A stretch of 5,730 nucleotides of DNA from UBA6059 sp964351595 (GCA_964351595.1 CAYGOT010000158.1:1-5730); one strand, 5' to 3'. Shown: positions 1-5,730, counted from the first letter of the stretch. Notes: generated from the letters alone by a model not told the origin. Program-made: numbers and translations.

Positions 1-63
1 AGAAAATGATTTCTCAAAAACCCACCCCCAGCCCCTCCAGGGATGGGATTGATGGCATTTTCT
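1..63. repeat. C/G-rich intergenic repeat-like segment, possibly cut by the window edge
   Basis: The segment is bounded by the inverted 8-mers AGAAAATG (1-8) and CATTTTCT (56-63). Between them lies a run dominated by C on the plus strand (roughly 21-46), unlike the AT-rich sequence around it. On the minus strand the run contains CCCTGGAGGGG followed by a G-rich stretch, a composition I associate with dispersed intergenic repeats of Bacteroidota. No reading frame is supported. The window starts here, so the true left end is unknown. Calling it a repeat is inference, since only one copy is visible. Confidence 0.35.
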
Positions 64-76
64 CTTTACTCTTACA

Positions 77-421
77 TCGAACTCAGGTTAATTTACTATC
101 GCCAACAGCGTGTGTAGCGGACTAAATACAGCCAGGCTTTCTATTGCAGACAAAGAGCGTACAACACAAAACTATCCTGACCGATGCTTCTCTTTTAAAC
201 CCGGTTTATGCATTAGAACTTCGTGATGAGCATTTAAAGAGCAATGAATCAGGGAGTTTTACGAATGAGGCATAGCACCGCTATGGTGAATGAGTAAAAC
301 TGAGCGAAGTGACTGATTTGAAGCTATTTAGCTGCGCAATAGATTTTCTAATGAATATTCCGGGTAAAATGAGGTTAGATTTTGCTGTCCGCCAATGCTA
401 GTTACTATTAACCTGAGTTCG
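77..421. repeat. Palindromic element A (MITE/foldback-like)
   Basis: The ends are exact 15-bp inverted repeats, CGAACTCAGGTTAAT (78-92) and its reverse complement at 407-421. The middle is a second palindrome. CATAGC (271-276) pairs with GCTATG (280-285) across a 3-nt loop, and AGTTTTAC (255-262) pairs with GTAAAACT (294-301). Further out, a CCGG-x3-AT-x-CATTAGAA motif (201-218) recurs inverted, ending near 363. The left arm between the inner palindrome and the end is about 65 nt longer than the right, so the symmetry is broken by an insertion or deletion. No ORF or transposase is present. A non-autonomous mobile element is the best reading. It could also be a mosaic of two repeats. Confidence 0.55.
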
Positions 422-486
422 GCATTAAAAACCACTCCCAAATTGTCTTTTCGAGACCAAATATTTGGGTTTCCAACGCACAAATT

Positions 487-602
487 CCAATGACGTATAG
501 TTCCCCAATATTGGTCATCCTGAGGCTCTCGAAGGATTCTTTGCAGGGTTTCGCAACAAGTCTTCGAGAGCCTCAGACTGACAGCTATAAATACGTCATT
601 GG
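487..602. repeat. REP-like hairpin of the GTCATCCTGAG...CTCGAAG type
   Basis: A 12-bp perfect inverted repeat, CCAATGACGTAT (487-498) against 591-602, encloses a stronger 15-bp perfect one, CTGAGGCTCTCGAAG (520-534) against 562-576. The flanks GGTCATC and GACTGACAG extend the pairing imperfectly. The loop of about 27 nt contains TTGC and GCAA, which can pair again. From memory, this motif resembles dispersed intergenic hairpins common in Bacteroidota genomes. It lies inside element B but is off its centre, which suggests a separate insertion. Confidence 0.55.
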
Positions 603-617
603 TACGATAGGAGCCCG

Positions 618-633
618 CCTGCCGGAGGGCAGG
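618..633. repeat. Short GC-rich hairpin
   Basis: CCTGCC (618-623) pairs with GGCAGG (628-633) across the 4-nt loop GGAG. It is followed by AAACCTAATTAA and not by a T-run on either side, so it is unlikely to be an intrinsic terminator. CCTGCC/GGCAGG stems are a frequent core of short intergenic repeats. A related core occurs in the palindrome at 5601-5628. Confidence 0.45.
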
Positions 634-693
634 AAACCTAATTAATGCTCGAAACCGAAATAAGAATATATTTCTTTCCTCCTTTTTAAGAAG

Positions 694-716
694 ATATCTC
701 CGCTACGCTGCGATAT
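694..716. repeat. Short imperfect hairpin
   Basis: ATATCTCCGC (694-703) and GCTGCGATAT (707-716) pair at 8 of 10 positions around a 3-nt loop. It directly abuts the right 15-bp arm of element B (717-731). It is probably part of that repeat. No independent role can be seen. Confidence 0.4.
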
Positions 717-820
717 GACAATTTGGGAGTGTTTTTTAAAGTTTGAGTAATCGAACTCAGGTTATTAAGCAATCACACGCTTTGGTAGTGTCTGGTAGGT
801 AGAGCTTTTGACAATGACAT

Positions 821-985
821 TTATACCAATTACCACGTATAACGACGCATATCTTGCTGTTGATTCCTCCATTTCATACGTTGAAAAGCCTTGTCCTAGC
901 GCTGCTAGGTCTTCATTTTCCGCCTTTGAAATGAAAAAATCACCGACACAATTTAAAGCGCCCTTATACATCGCAATTGGTATTA
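821..985. repeat. Palindromic element C (about 165 bp, MITE-like), containing the receptor stop codon
   Basis: The terminal 24-nt arms (821-844 and 962-985) match at 19 of 24 positions, sharing ATACCAATT and GTATAA cores. The symmetry continues inward: AATCA blocks, CATTTC (870-875) against GAAATG (928-933), and a central CCTAGC (895-900) / GCTAGG (904-909) stem around a 3-nt loop. Every pair is centred near 902-903, so the whole segment is one degenerate palindrome. The ends read TTA...TAA on the minus strand, compatible with TA-targeting transposition, but no target duplication can be proven. Open frames on both strands (808-1032 plus, 971-765 minus) cross it and are best explained by the symmetry. 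The receptor's TAA (985-983) is the outermost triplet of the right arm, so the receptor mRNA would end in this hairpin. Confidence 0.6.
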
Positions 986-3670
986 GAAATACACCTTGTA
1001 CATCATGTTGGGAAAAAAACCGAATTGCGTGACATGGTCTACCCCTCCTGGAGCATTCTCGTTATAGAACTCAAATATCTTTCCCCCTGCATTGGTGAGG
1101 TCGTAGATGTTGAAGTAAAGTTCATGTGCCACTTTGGGCTTATTCCATCGGTAAGCCATCGACAAATCTATTTGGTACAAGTTATCCAATGAGGTATCAT
1201 AGGCACGACCATAGTCATATATCCGATTACTTGCTGGATCTACAGCAAGTTGGCCATCTTCATCCCTTAGCAGCGGAATTATGTTTCTGCCCCCGCCAAA
1301 GAATATTTTCGTGTTTAAGGTGAATACCTGATTTCTTTTCTTTCCGAGATTCTCAAATTCTCGCCCCATAAGGATGTTGGCAATGTATCGGCCATTATAT
1401 GCCGTGTTACGCTCTACACCTTCCAGAGATGTATATTTTGATTGGAATATGGATCCATTAATCAGAAAGTAGTAGTGATCACTGAAGTACTTCTCTAGTG
1501 AGAATTCTATGCCGTAGTTTTTTCCCGTACCCTCGTTTGTCAGGTCAACATATTGATAATCCAGCCCCTCATTGATGGTCGCATAATAACTCGTGTCGTT
1601 GTTGGCCACAGGCAAATTGTACAAATGCTGATAATACACTTCCAGTTTAGCGACCATGTCTTCACCAAATCTCTTTTGGTAGCCCAATGCATAATGGTTG
1701 GCCTTGAGTAGCCCCAGATCATGATTGGGCTCAATGAACGAACCGTCTGGCTGCTCCACTTTAGCGAAGTAATTATGAACACTTTCCATGGTGCTGTGCA
1801 CGCCAAACCCAGCATGTACGGAACTTGATTTTCCAAAATGCCAAACGGCACTCAGCCTCGGCTCTAATGTACTTTTGTTGTTATAGAGCACATTCATATT
1901 ATGAACTCCCGCAACCACAGTGACATTACTGGCGGGGCGGTATTTCCAGTTAATGAAATTGCGAAGCGTACTGATATTTTCATCAAACTGTGCAAGCGGA
2001 GTTAGGTTGTCCGATGGGTCATTGAGCCTCGACTGATCATAATTAAATCCTAGTAGGGCGTATTTAGAACCCACCTGAAGCTTGCTTCTGGCGTTGATCT
2101 TATTGCTATAGGTACTTGCGACACGGTAAGCGGTTCTCCGTATCCGAGAATCATAAAAAAGAGAACTGCTGACCAATGAATCTGTGATAGGCTGGTTGTC
2201 TTCATCCACCTGATACCTATTGGCAATGACTTCATCATCAATATGTTCGGTAGACATGGACAAAGTAGAGTGGATGCTGCTATGGTCATTGAGGTAGTAA
2301 GTATGAGCTAGTCCAAGATTCAACAACCCCGTTTCTGTTTCATAATCTTGAAGTAAATCCGCTGTAAGTGGATTGTTGCCTGGTATTGAATTTTCATCCA
2401 AATCCACTTGATCAAACCCACTCAAACCCCAAAGCCCAAAAACGGAAAAGTCCCCAATGCTCTTTGTTGGCAATGCTAATTTGAAAGCGGCATCTTGATA
2501 TCGGGGAATACCGGTAACATCTACCAAACCAAGTTCTGAGATGAGAGAGACAGTGGAGTAGCGATAGTTTACCAGAAAAGAACCGTCATAGCCTTTCTTA
2601 AGTGGTCCTTCCAGTGTAACGTCTGTCCCCATGACACCCAATCCAAAAATGCCCTCAAACTTTTCATTGTTGCCAGCCCGGAGACGTACATCATATACGC
2701 CGGATAGCACATCGCCATATTCGGCCGAGAATGCACCAGTATAGAAGTCTGATTTTTCCAGTAGGTTATTGTTCAAGGCACTTATTCCACCATAACCGAT
2801 CCCGTTTTGATTGGCAAAATGATTTGGATTGGTTATCTGAGCACCTTCCAACCTCCATTGGATATATTTTGGAGAGTTGCCTCGGACAATGATGTCGTTA
2901 CTTCCATCTTGTGTAGTGGCTACACCTGCAAAGTTGGACATAATCCTTGTTGGATCATTGAAAGGGCCAGCGAAGCGGTTGGACTCTTCGGGGGAAATGG
3001 ATCGGCCACTCACCAATACCATATCGTTGACGGGCACACCCTTTTCCATTTGCCCCATTATAACGATTTCTTCCATTTTAGTAATGGATTCTGTTAACTC
3101 AAGGTTGACTACCGTTTCCCTTGCCGACTGCACCAAAATATTCGGGATTATTTTGTTTTCATACCCGATATATGACAGTTGCAGATTTACTCTACCGATC
3201 CCGACCTGTTCAATTCTGAAATTTCCATCAATATCAGAAGTGGCGCCAAGAGGAGGAGAGGTTTCCAGCACCAATACCGTTGCGCCGATCAAAGGCAGCT
3301 TGCTATCTGCATCGATGATATTGCCCCGAATGGTTTGCTGCAGTCCCTGCTTTTGACCATTGGGCTGAGGTCGCGGTGTAATGACCAGCGTATTCTCAAT
3401 TTTCTTATAGGTCAATGGGCTGTTTTCCAGACTTTTCTCCAAAATCGCTTCCACCGTAGTGTTAGACAATGAAAAAGTCACAGGTGGACATTTGTCTATT
3501 TCTTCCTTGCTATATACAAACTGGAAATCGGATACTTTTTTGAGTCGGGTGATGATGGTCTCAACCGATTCGTTTTCGGCCTCAAAATCAGGGATTTGGC
3601 CAAAACTTTTCAGACTAACCATCAAACAGATGGCAGTCAATACAAACACATGAATGTTCAGGTTTTTCAT
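983..3670 (-). CDS. TonB-dependent outer-membrane receptor with STN signalling domain
   Basis: This 895-residue protein should bind a ligand at the cell surface, import it using TonB/ExbBD energy, and report occupancy to FecR. Residues 1-24 form a signal peptide ending in KSFG before Gln25. Residues 28-98 are an STN domain. Residues 113-192 are a carboxypeptidase-regulatory-like beta-sandwich (GATVLV, SDIDGNF, LSYIGY). MEEIVIMG (199-206) is the TonB-box-like motif at the start of the plug. The plug spans about 210-330 and includes IIVRGNSPKYIQWRLEG and FSAEYGD. The rest is the beta-barrel, ending in the aromatic MMYKVYF expected for outer-membrane insertion. The length is normal for a receptor with these added domains and no frameshift is visible. 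It is the last gene of the operon, 77 bp after fecR. No SusD partner follows, so it belongs with FecA-like signalling receptors and not with SusCD pairs. The ligand is unknown. Its TAA lies inside palindrome C. Confidence 0.95.
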   Translation of the reverse strand: MKNLNIHVFVLTAICLMVSLKSFGQIPDFEAENESVETIITRLKKVSDFQFVYSKEEIDKCPPVTFSLSNTTVEAILEKSLENSPLTYKKIENTLVITPRPQPNGQKQGLQQTIRGNIIDADSKLPLIGATVLVLETSPPLGATSDIDGNFRIEQVGIGRVNLQLSYIGYENKIIPNILVQSARETVVNLELTESITKMEEIVIMGQMEKGVPVNDMVLVSGRSISPEESNRFAGPFNDPTRIMSNFAGVATTQDGSNDIIVRGNSPKYIQWRLEGAQITNPNHFANQNGIGYGGISALNNNLLEKSDFYTGAFSAEYGDVLSGVYDVRLRAGNNEKFEGIFGLGVMGTDVTLEGPLKKGYDGSFLVNYRYSTVSLISELGLVDVTGIPRYQDAAFKLALPTKSIGDFSVFGLWGLSGFDQVDLDENSIPGNNPLTADLLQDYETETGLLNLGLAHTYYLNDHSSIHSTLSMSTEHIDDEVIANRYQVDEDNQPITDSLVSSSLFYDSRIRRTAYRVASTYSNKINARSKLQVGSKYALLGFNYDQSRLNDPSDNLTPLAQFDENISTLRNFINWKYRPASNVTVVAGVHNMNVLYNNKSTLEPRLSAVWHFGKSSSVHAGFGVHSTMESVHNYFAKVEQPDGSFIEPNHDLGLLKANHYALGYQKRFGEDMVAKLEVYYQHLYNLPVANNDTSYYATINEGLDYQYVDLTNEGTGKNYGIEFSLEKYFSDHYYFLINGSIFQSKYTSLEGVERNTAYNGRYIANILMGREFENLGKKRNQVFTLNTKIFFGGGRNIIPLLRDEDGQLAVDPASNRIYDYGRAYDTSLDNLYQIDLSMAYRWNKPKVAHELYFNIYDLTNAGGKIFEFYNENAPGGVDHVTQFGFFPNMMYKVYF

Positions 3671-3747
3671 AACTTTACATTGATTTAAGATTCGCGTCTT
3701 ATATTAAATTGTTGAGTGGGAGGTGTTAGCGCACTTCCCATTCGCGT
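3671..3747 (-). promoter_or_regulatory. FecR-receptor gap with a repeated ACGCGAAT motif (candidate operator or promoter)
   Basis: The 77-bp gap contains ACGCGAAT twice in the same orientation on the minus strand (3747-3740 and 3697-3690). One copy abuts the fecR stop and the other ends 19 nt before the receptor ATG. The copies are 50 bp apart, close to five helical turns. The second sits in a small palindrome, TAAGA (3686-3690) / TCTTA (3697-3701). In Fec-type systems the sigma factor commonly drives a promoter just ahead of the receptor gene, which makes this the natural place to look. No standard Bacteroidota TAnnTTTG -7 element is visible. Function is inferred only. Confidence 0.3.
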
Positions 3748-4932
3748 TTAAAGGATAATAATTGTTCTTTCTTGCAATTCAAATTGCACGTTGGTGGTGA
3801 GTTCAAGCATTTCCAGTATAGTTGAAATGCGTTGGGTATTTTCTATTCGGGCAGTGAAGTGATAGTGCCTCGCTTGTTCATTTTTAAATTCATATTTAAA
3901 GTCGTACCAACGGGCGAGTCTTTTCATAACTGACTCCAAATCTTCATTTTCAAACTCGACCTTACCTTGCACCCATGAGGTATAGAGGGTTGTATTTACC
4001 TGCCCTACTTCCAAAGTTGAACTCCCATTTGTAAAAATTCCTCGGTCCCCAGGTACAAGCAATTCCGTTTTCTGCTGTGCCAATAACTTCACACTTCCTT
4101 CCACCAATGTGGCAGAAGTTTGCATTTCATTTGGATAGGCAGATACATTGAAAGTAGTACCCAATACACGCACATCCAGATTTTCTGTATTGACAGTAAA
4201 TGCTTTGGAATTGTGAGCTACCTCAAAAAATGCTTCACCTTGCAGGTAAACATCTCTGGTGCTGTCTGTAAAAGCGACAGGGAATCTTAGTTTGGAATCG
4301 GCATTTAGGGTCACCTTGGTACCATCGGCTAGTTTTAGTTGATAGCGGCCACCACGAGGCGTGATTAACTCATTGTAGATAAGCGGTGAAGCGGGTTCTT
4401 GTCCTTCCGAATCTGAATCAATATTGTTTCCCGAGTAATCAAGCGTCTGCTCCCTTTTCACAATTTGTGATAATCCTTGTACGATTGTTTTTGGAGCTGT
4501 TTGACTAGTAAGATCAATAAGCTTTCCTTCGGACAGGACCAGAGTAGCTTTTTGAACACCCGGCTCGATCACCTCATCGATATTGGCCAATGAATCAGTC
4601 GGTTGGCCCTTGTAATAGTAGTACAATGCACCTACCAACAAGAGAGGCAGCACAATGGAAGCGGCATATCGCAACCATTTTCCGGTATCCATTTTGACCA
4701 CTTTTGTGGCAAAATGATCCTTTTCCAGTTTTTGCCAGACGGCTTCCTTGTCGAAAAGCTCATAAACCTCCAGCTTGTTAAGCAGTTCGTTGTTGTCTTG
4801 GAGCCGCTCGATCAGCGCTAAATGATCAGGACTTTCCTCGATCCAATTTTGCAGTTCTATTGCACCTTCCGAAGAGATTTTTCCCTTGACCTTCTGGGCT
4901 ATGAGTTCGGCAATATGAAAATTTCGATCCAT
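3748..4932 (-). CDS. FecR-family anti-sigma factor (transmembrane sigma regulator)
   Basis: This 394-residue single-pass inner-membrane protein is expected to hold the adjacent sigma factor in check until the receptor signals. Residues 1-80 are a cytoplasmic, mostly helical domain (HIAELIAQKVKGKIS, NWIEESPDHLAL) that should contact the sigma factor. A hydrophobic segment at about 86-107 (WLRYAASIVLPLLLVGALYY) crosses the membrane. Residues 188-285 are the periplasmic FecR domain, with hallmark ITPRGGRYQLKLADGTKVTL, YLQGEAFFEV and VRVLGTTFNVSAY stretches. Residues 322-394 form the C-terminal domain of Bacteroidota FecR proteins (DUF4974-like), which aligns with the receptor's STN domain. The linker at 108-187 is poorly conserved-looking and acidic near 172-179. 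The length is usual for the family. The ATG start is 70 bp after the sigma stop. Neither frameshift nor truncation is seen. Regulation by proteolysis or by a pro-sigma role is known for relatives but cannot be read from this sequence. Confidence 0.95.
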   Translation of the reverse strand: MDRNFHIAELIAQKVKGKISSEGAIELQNWIEESPDHLALIERLQDNNELLNKLEVYELFDKEAVWQKLEKDHFATKVVKMDTGKWLRYAASIVLPLLLVGALYYYYKGQPTDSLANIDEVIEPGVQKATLVLSEGKLIDLTSQTAPKTIVQGLSQIVKREQTLDYSGNNIDSDSEGQEPASPLIYNELITPRGGRYQLKLADGTKVTLNADSKLRFPVAFTDSTRDVYLQGEAFFEVAHNSKAFTVNTENLDVRVLGTTFNVSAYPNEMQTSATLVEGSVKLLAQQKTELLVPGDRGIFTNGSSTLEVGQVNTTLYTSWVQGKVEFENEDLESVMKRLARWYDFKYEFKNEQARHYHFTARIENTQRISTILEMLELTTNVQFELQERTIIIL

Positions 4933-5002
4933 GACGTTCTGACTGTTCCGATGCTAAAACAACCAGATGTGAAAAGTGGGTGAAGTGGATCTCGCTTTTT
5001 TC
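4933..5002 (-). other. Sigma-fecR intergenic gap
   Basis: This 70-bp spacer lies between the sigma stop (TAA at 5005-5003) and the fecR ATG (4932-4930). A run of A residues on the minus strand follows the sigma stop. I see no G/C stem that would make a terminator, no convincing promoter and no clear Shine-Dalgarno site. This supports co-transcription of the two genes. Confidence 0.4.
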
Positions 5003-5521
5003 TTATAAACTAAATAGTACGCTCATTATCGCTCCTGAAAGCTTATCCTTGAGTTTGGCGTAGGCGATTTTCTTTTGGGTCTTAACTGTGTTTTCTGATA
5101 TGTCTAAGGTCTCAGCGATCTCTTTGTTCTTTAATTCTTTAAGTGCCAGGAGCATGATTTTTCTGGCAGACGAAGGCAAGCTCTCGATTTCCTGATACAG
5201 CAAGTTGAAGGTATCCTCCTCAATGACATGCTGTGTGAAAAAATGTGTGGACTCTAGCTCATATATTAGATTTTCCTCATGCTTTTGCCTGACGGAAAGA
5301 TGTTTGAGGTGATTCAGACTTTTGTTCCTTACAGAGGTGTATAGAAAGGCCTTGACAGCTTTTTCATTTTCAAAATTTTCTCGATTATCCCAAAGGCTGA
5401 TGAAGGCAGACTGCACCTGATCCTGTACTGCTTCTGTATCTCCCAAGTATCGATATCCGAACGCACAAAGCGGATGGAAATAATTATCAAAATAGGTTTG
5501 AAAGGTATTTCGGTTGATCAC
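5003..5521 (-). CDS. ECF sigma-70 factor (FecI/RpoE-like, Bacteroidota FecR-linked type)
   Basis: This 172-residue protein should direct RNA polymerase to a small regulon, most likely including the receptor downstream. Region 2 covers about residues 8-75. It includes the core-binding stretch AVQDQVQSAFISLWDNR (31-47) and the region 2.3-2.4 helix AFLYTSVRNKSLNHLKH (58-74), which opens and reads the -10 element. A linker at 76-105 is followed by region 4 (about 107-160), with helix-turn-helix NKEIAETLDISENTVKTQKK (132-151) for the -35 element. There is no region 1.1 or 3, and the length is typical of ECF factors. The start is GTG (5521-5519). No ATG, GTG or TTG lies in frame between it and an upstream in-frame TGA, and the alignable region 2 begins within ten residues, so GTG is well supported. 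It is the first gene of the operon, with its cognate FecR following. What drives its own expression is not clear from the sequence. Confidence 0.95.
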   Translation of the reverse strand: MINRNTFQTYFDNYFHPLCAFGYRYLGDTEAVQDQVQSAFISLWDNRENFENEKAVKAFLYTSVRNKSLNHLKHLSVRQKHEENLIYELESTHFFTQHVIEEDTFNLLYQEIESLPSSARKIMLLALKELKNKEIAETLDISENTVKTQKKIAYAKLKDKLSGAIMSVLFSL

Positions 5522-5600
5522 TGTACGGCAAAATACTATAATAAATGATCAGAGGTGTGTTTCCCTAAAGCTCAAATTAAATCTAACGCCTAGCCATGAT

Positions 5601-5628
5601 GACCTATCTGCCTGCAGACAGGTAGGTC
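5601..5628. repeat. 28-bp palindrome with CTGCAG centre
   Basis: The arms GACCTATCTGCCTG (5601-5614) and CAGACAGGTAGGTC (5615-5628) meet with no loop. As DNA they are complementary at 12 of 14 positions. As RNA one mismatch becomes a G-U pair. CCTG/CAGG-rich palindromes of this kind are common among Bacteroidota intergenic repeats. The lack of a loop favours a DNA-level repeat or protein-binding site over an RNA hairpin. Confidence 0.5.
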
Positions 5629-5635
5629 CTTACCT

Positions 5636-5688
5636 GGGGGATCTCGGATTCCACGAGTGGAGCCTGAGAAGTCAGGTGATGATCCCCC
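5636..5688. repeat. Possible three-stem structured element
   Basis: GGGGGATC (5636-5643) and GATCCCCC (5681-5688) form a perfect 8-bp closing stem. It encloses two further perfect stems: TCCAC/GTGGA (5650-5654 with 5657-5661) and CCTGA/TCAGG (5663-5667 with 5672-5676, loop GAAG). This is the layout of a three-way junction and is the same on either strand. It may be a structured repeat adjoining the palindrome at 5601-5628, or an RNA element in a longer sigma leader. No T-run follows on the plus strand (CAATTATTAA), so a simple terminator is unlikely. It matches no riboswitch class I recognise. Confidence 0.4.
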
Positions 5689-5730
5689 AATTATTAAGAC
5701 AGGTTTAGTATCATTTTAAGTTCTACAATA

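Larger units (their letters stand above)
407..764. repeat. Palindromic element B, sharing its end sequence with element A
   Basis: The outer arms are TTAACCTGAGTTCG-type sequence (407-421) and its reverse complement (752-764). Just inside, an exact 15-bp inverted repeat pairs CACTCCCAAATTGTC (433-447) with 717-731, giving imperfect arms of about 40 bp with a small indel. The interior holds three smaller hairpins: the CTGAGGCTCTCGAAG hairpin (487-602), a GC-rich one (618-633) and an ATATC/GATAT one (694-716). No coding sequence is visible. The arm orientation is opposite to that of element A, whose right end it shares. It may be one foldback element or an older repeat with others inserted in it. 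Confidence 0.5.
5522..5730. other. Gene-free upstream region of the sigma operon
   Basis: These 209 bp hold no supported gene. The part nearest the GTG (5522-5600) is AT-rich and is where the operon promoter would be expected. The sequence TATTTTG on the minus strand (5535-5529) resembles the Bacteroidota TAnnTTTG element but is one base short and only about 7 nt from the start codon. The outer part carries a palindrome (5601-5628) and a three-stem candidate (5636-5688), described separately. Confidence 0.5.

Noticed and set aside
618..633. GC-rich hairpin as an intrinsic terminator for the operon
   Set aside because: No T-run follows on either strand, and it lies more than 340 bp beyond the receptor stop, inside a repeat.
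77..764. Repeated CGAACTCAGGTTA as a CRISPR array
   Set aside because: There are only three copies, in alternating orientation and about 330 bp apart, with palindromic DNA between them and no cas genes.
765..971. 68-residue minus-strand ORF beginning 11 nt after the receptor stop, with a hydrophobic segment (YASLYVVIGINVIV)
   Set aside because: Most of it lies inside palindrome C, where the opposite strand is also open (808-1032). It has no recognisable domain or ribosome-binding site and its start falls in the terminal arm. The leader-like stretch DLAALGQGFSTYEMEE lacks a double-glycine cleavage site. It is best explained by the repeat.
808..1032. 74-residue plus-strand ORF
   Set aside because: It crosses palindrome C and then runs antisense into the 3' end of the receptor gene, and it shows no family features.
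2877..3356. 159-residue plus-strand ORF
   Set aside because: It lies wholly antisense within the receptor's plug and beta-sandwich region. The minus-strand frame is clearly the coding one.
5529..5535. TATTTTG on the minus strand as a Bacteroidota -7 promoter element
   Set aside because: It is one base short of TAnnTTTG, has no properly spaced -33 element, and would leave almost no leader before the GTG.
5514..5708. 64-residue plus-strand ORF upstream of the sigma gene
   Set aside because: It overlaps the sigma start and runs through the palindrome and three-stem sequence. It has no domain and no start signal.

Overview
The window reads as a piece of a Bacteroidota chromosome, probably a Cytophagales-like lineage (the order is tentative). 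The evidence is the gene set: a short ECF sigma factor, a FecR-type anti-sigma factor with a Bacteroidota-style C-terminal domain, and a TonB-dependent receptor carrying both an STN signalling domain and a carboxypeptidase-regulatory-like beta-sandwich. Intergenic DNA is AT-rich and full of palindromic repeats, and no clear Shine-Dalgarno sites were seen, both common in that phylum.

All three convincing genes lie on the minus strand and read right to left: sigma factor (5521-5003, GTG start), anti-sigma factor (4932-3748) and outer-membrane receptor (3670-983). Gaps of 70 and 77 bp separate them, so they form one likely operon. Together they make a complete FecI/FecR/FecA-type cell-surface signalling unit. 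Ligand binding at the receptor is expected to be passed by its N-terminal STN domain to the periplasmic part of FecR, which then frees or activates the sigma factor to transcribe the receptor. No SusD-like lipoprotein, hydrolase or siderophore gene is present, so the ligand cannot be named.

Positions 1-982, downstream of the receptor, hold no gene I can support. Instead they contain closely packed imperfect palindromes: A (77-421), B (407-764) and C (821-985), plus a C/G-rich repeat-like piece at 1-63. A and B share the end sequence CGAACTCAGGTTA, which occurs three times in alternating orientation. B contains a smaller hairpin of the GTCATCCTGAG...CTCGAAG type. C is a roughly 165-bp palindrome whose terminal TAA is also the receptor's stop codon. 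These look like non-autonomous mobile or REP/MITE-type repeats, not genes.

Positions 5522-5730, upstream of the sigma gene, hold a 28-bp palindrome and a possible three-stem structure (5636-5688), but no confident promoter.

The signalling operon is a well-known type. The parts most worth a second look are the repeat mosaic, the palindrome fused to the receptor stop codon, the structured sequence ahead of the sigma gene, and the close similarity between the receptor STN domain and the C-terminal domain of FecR.
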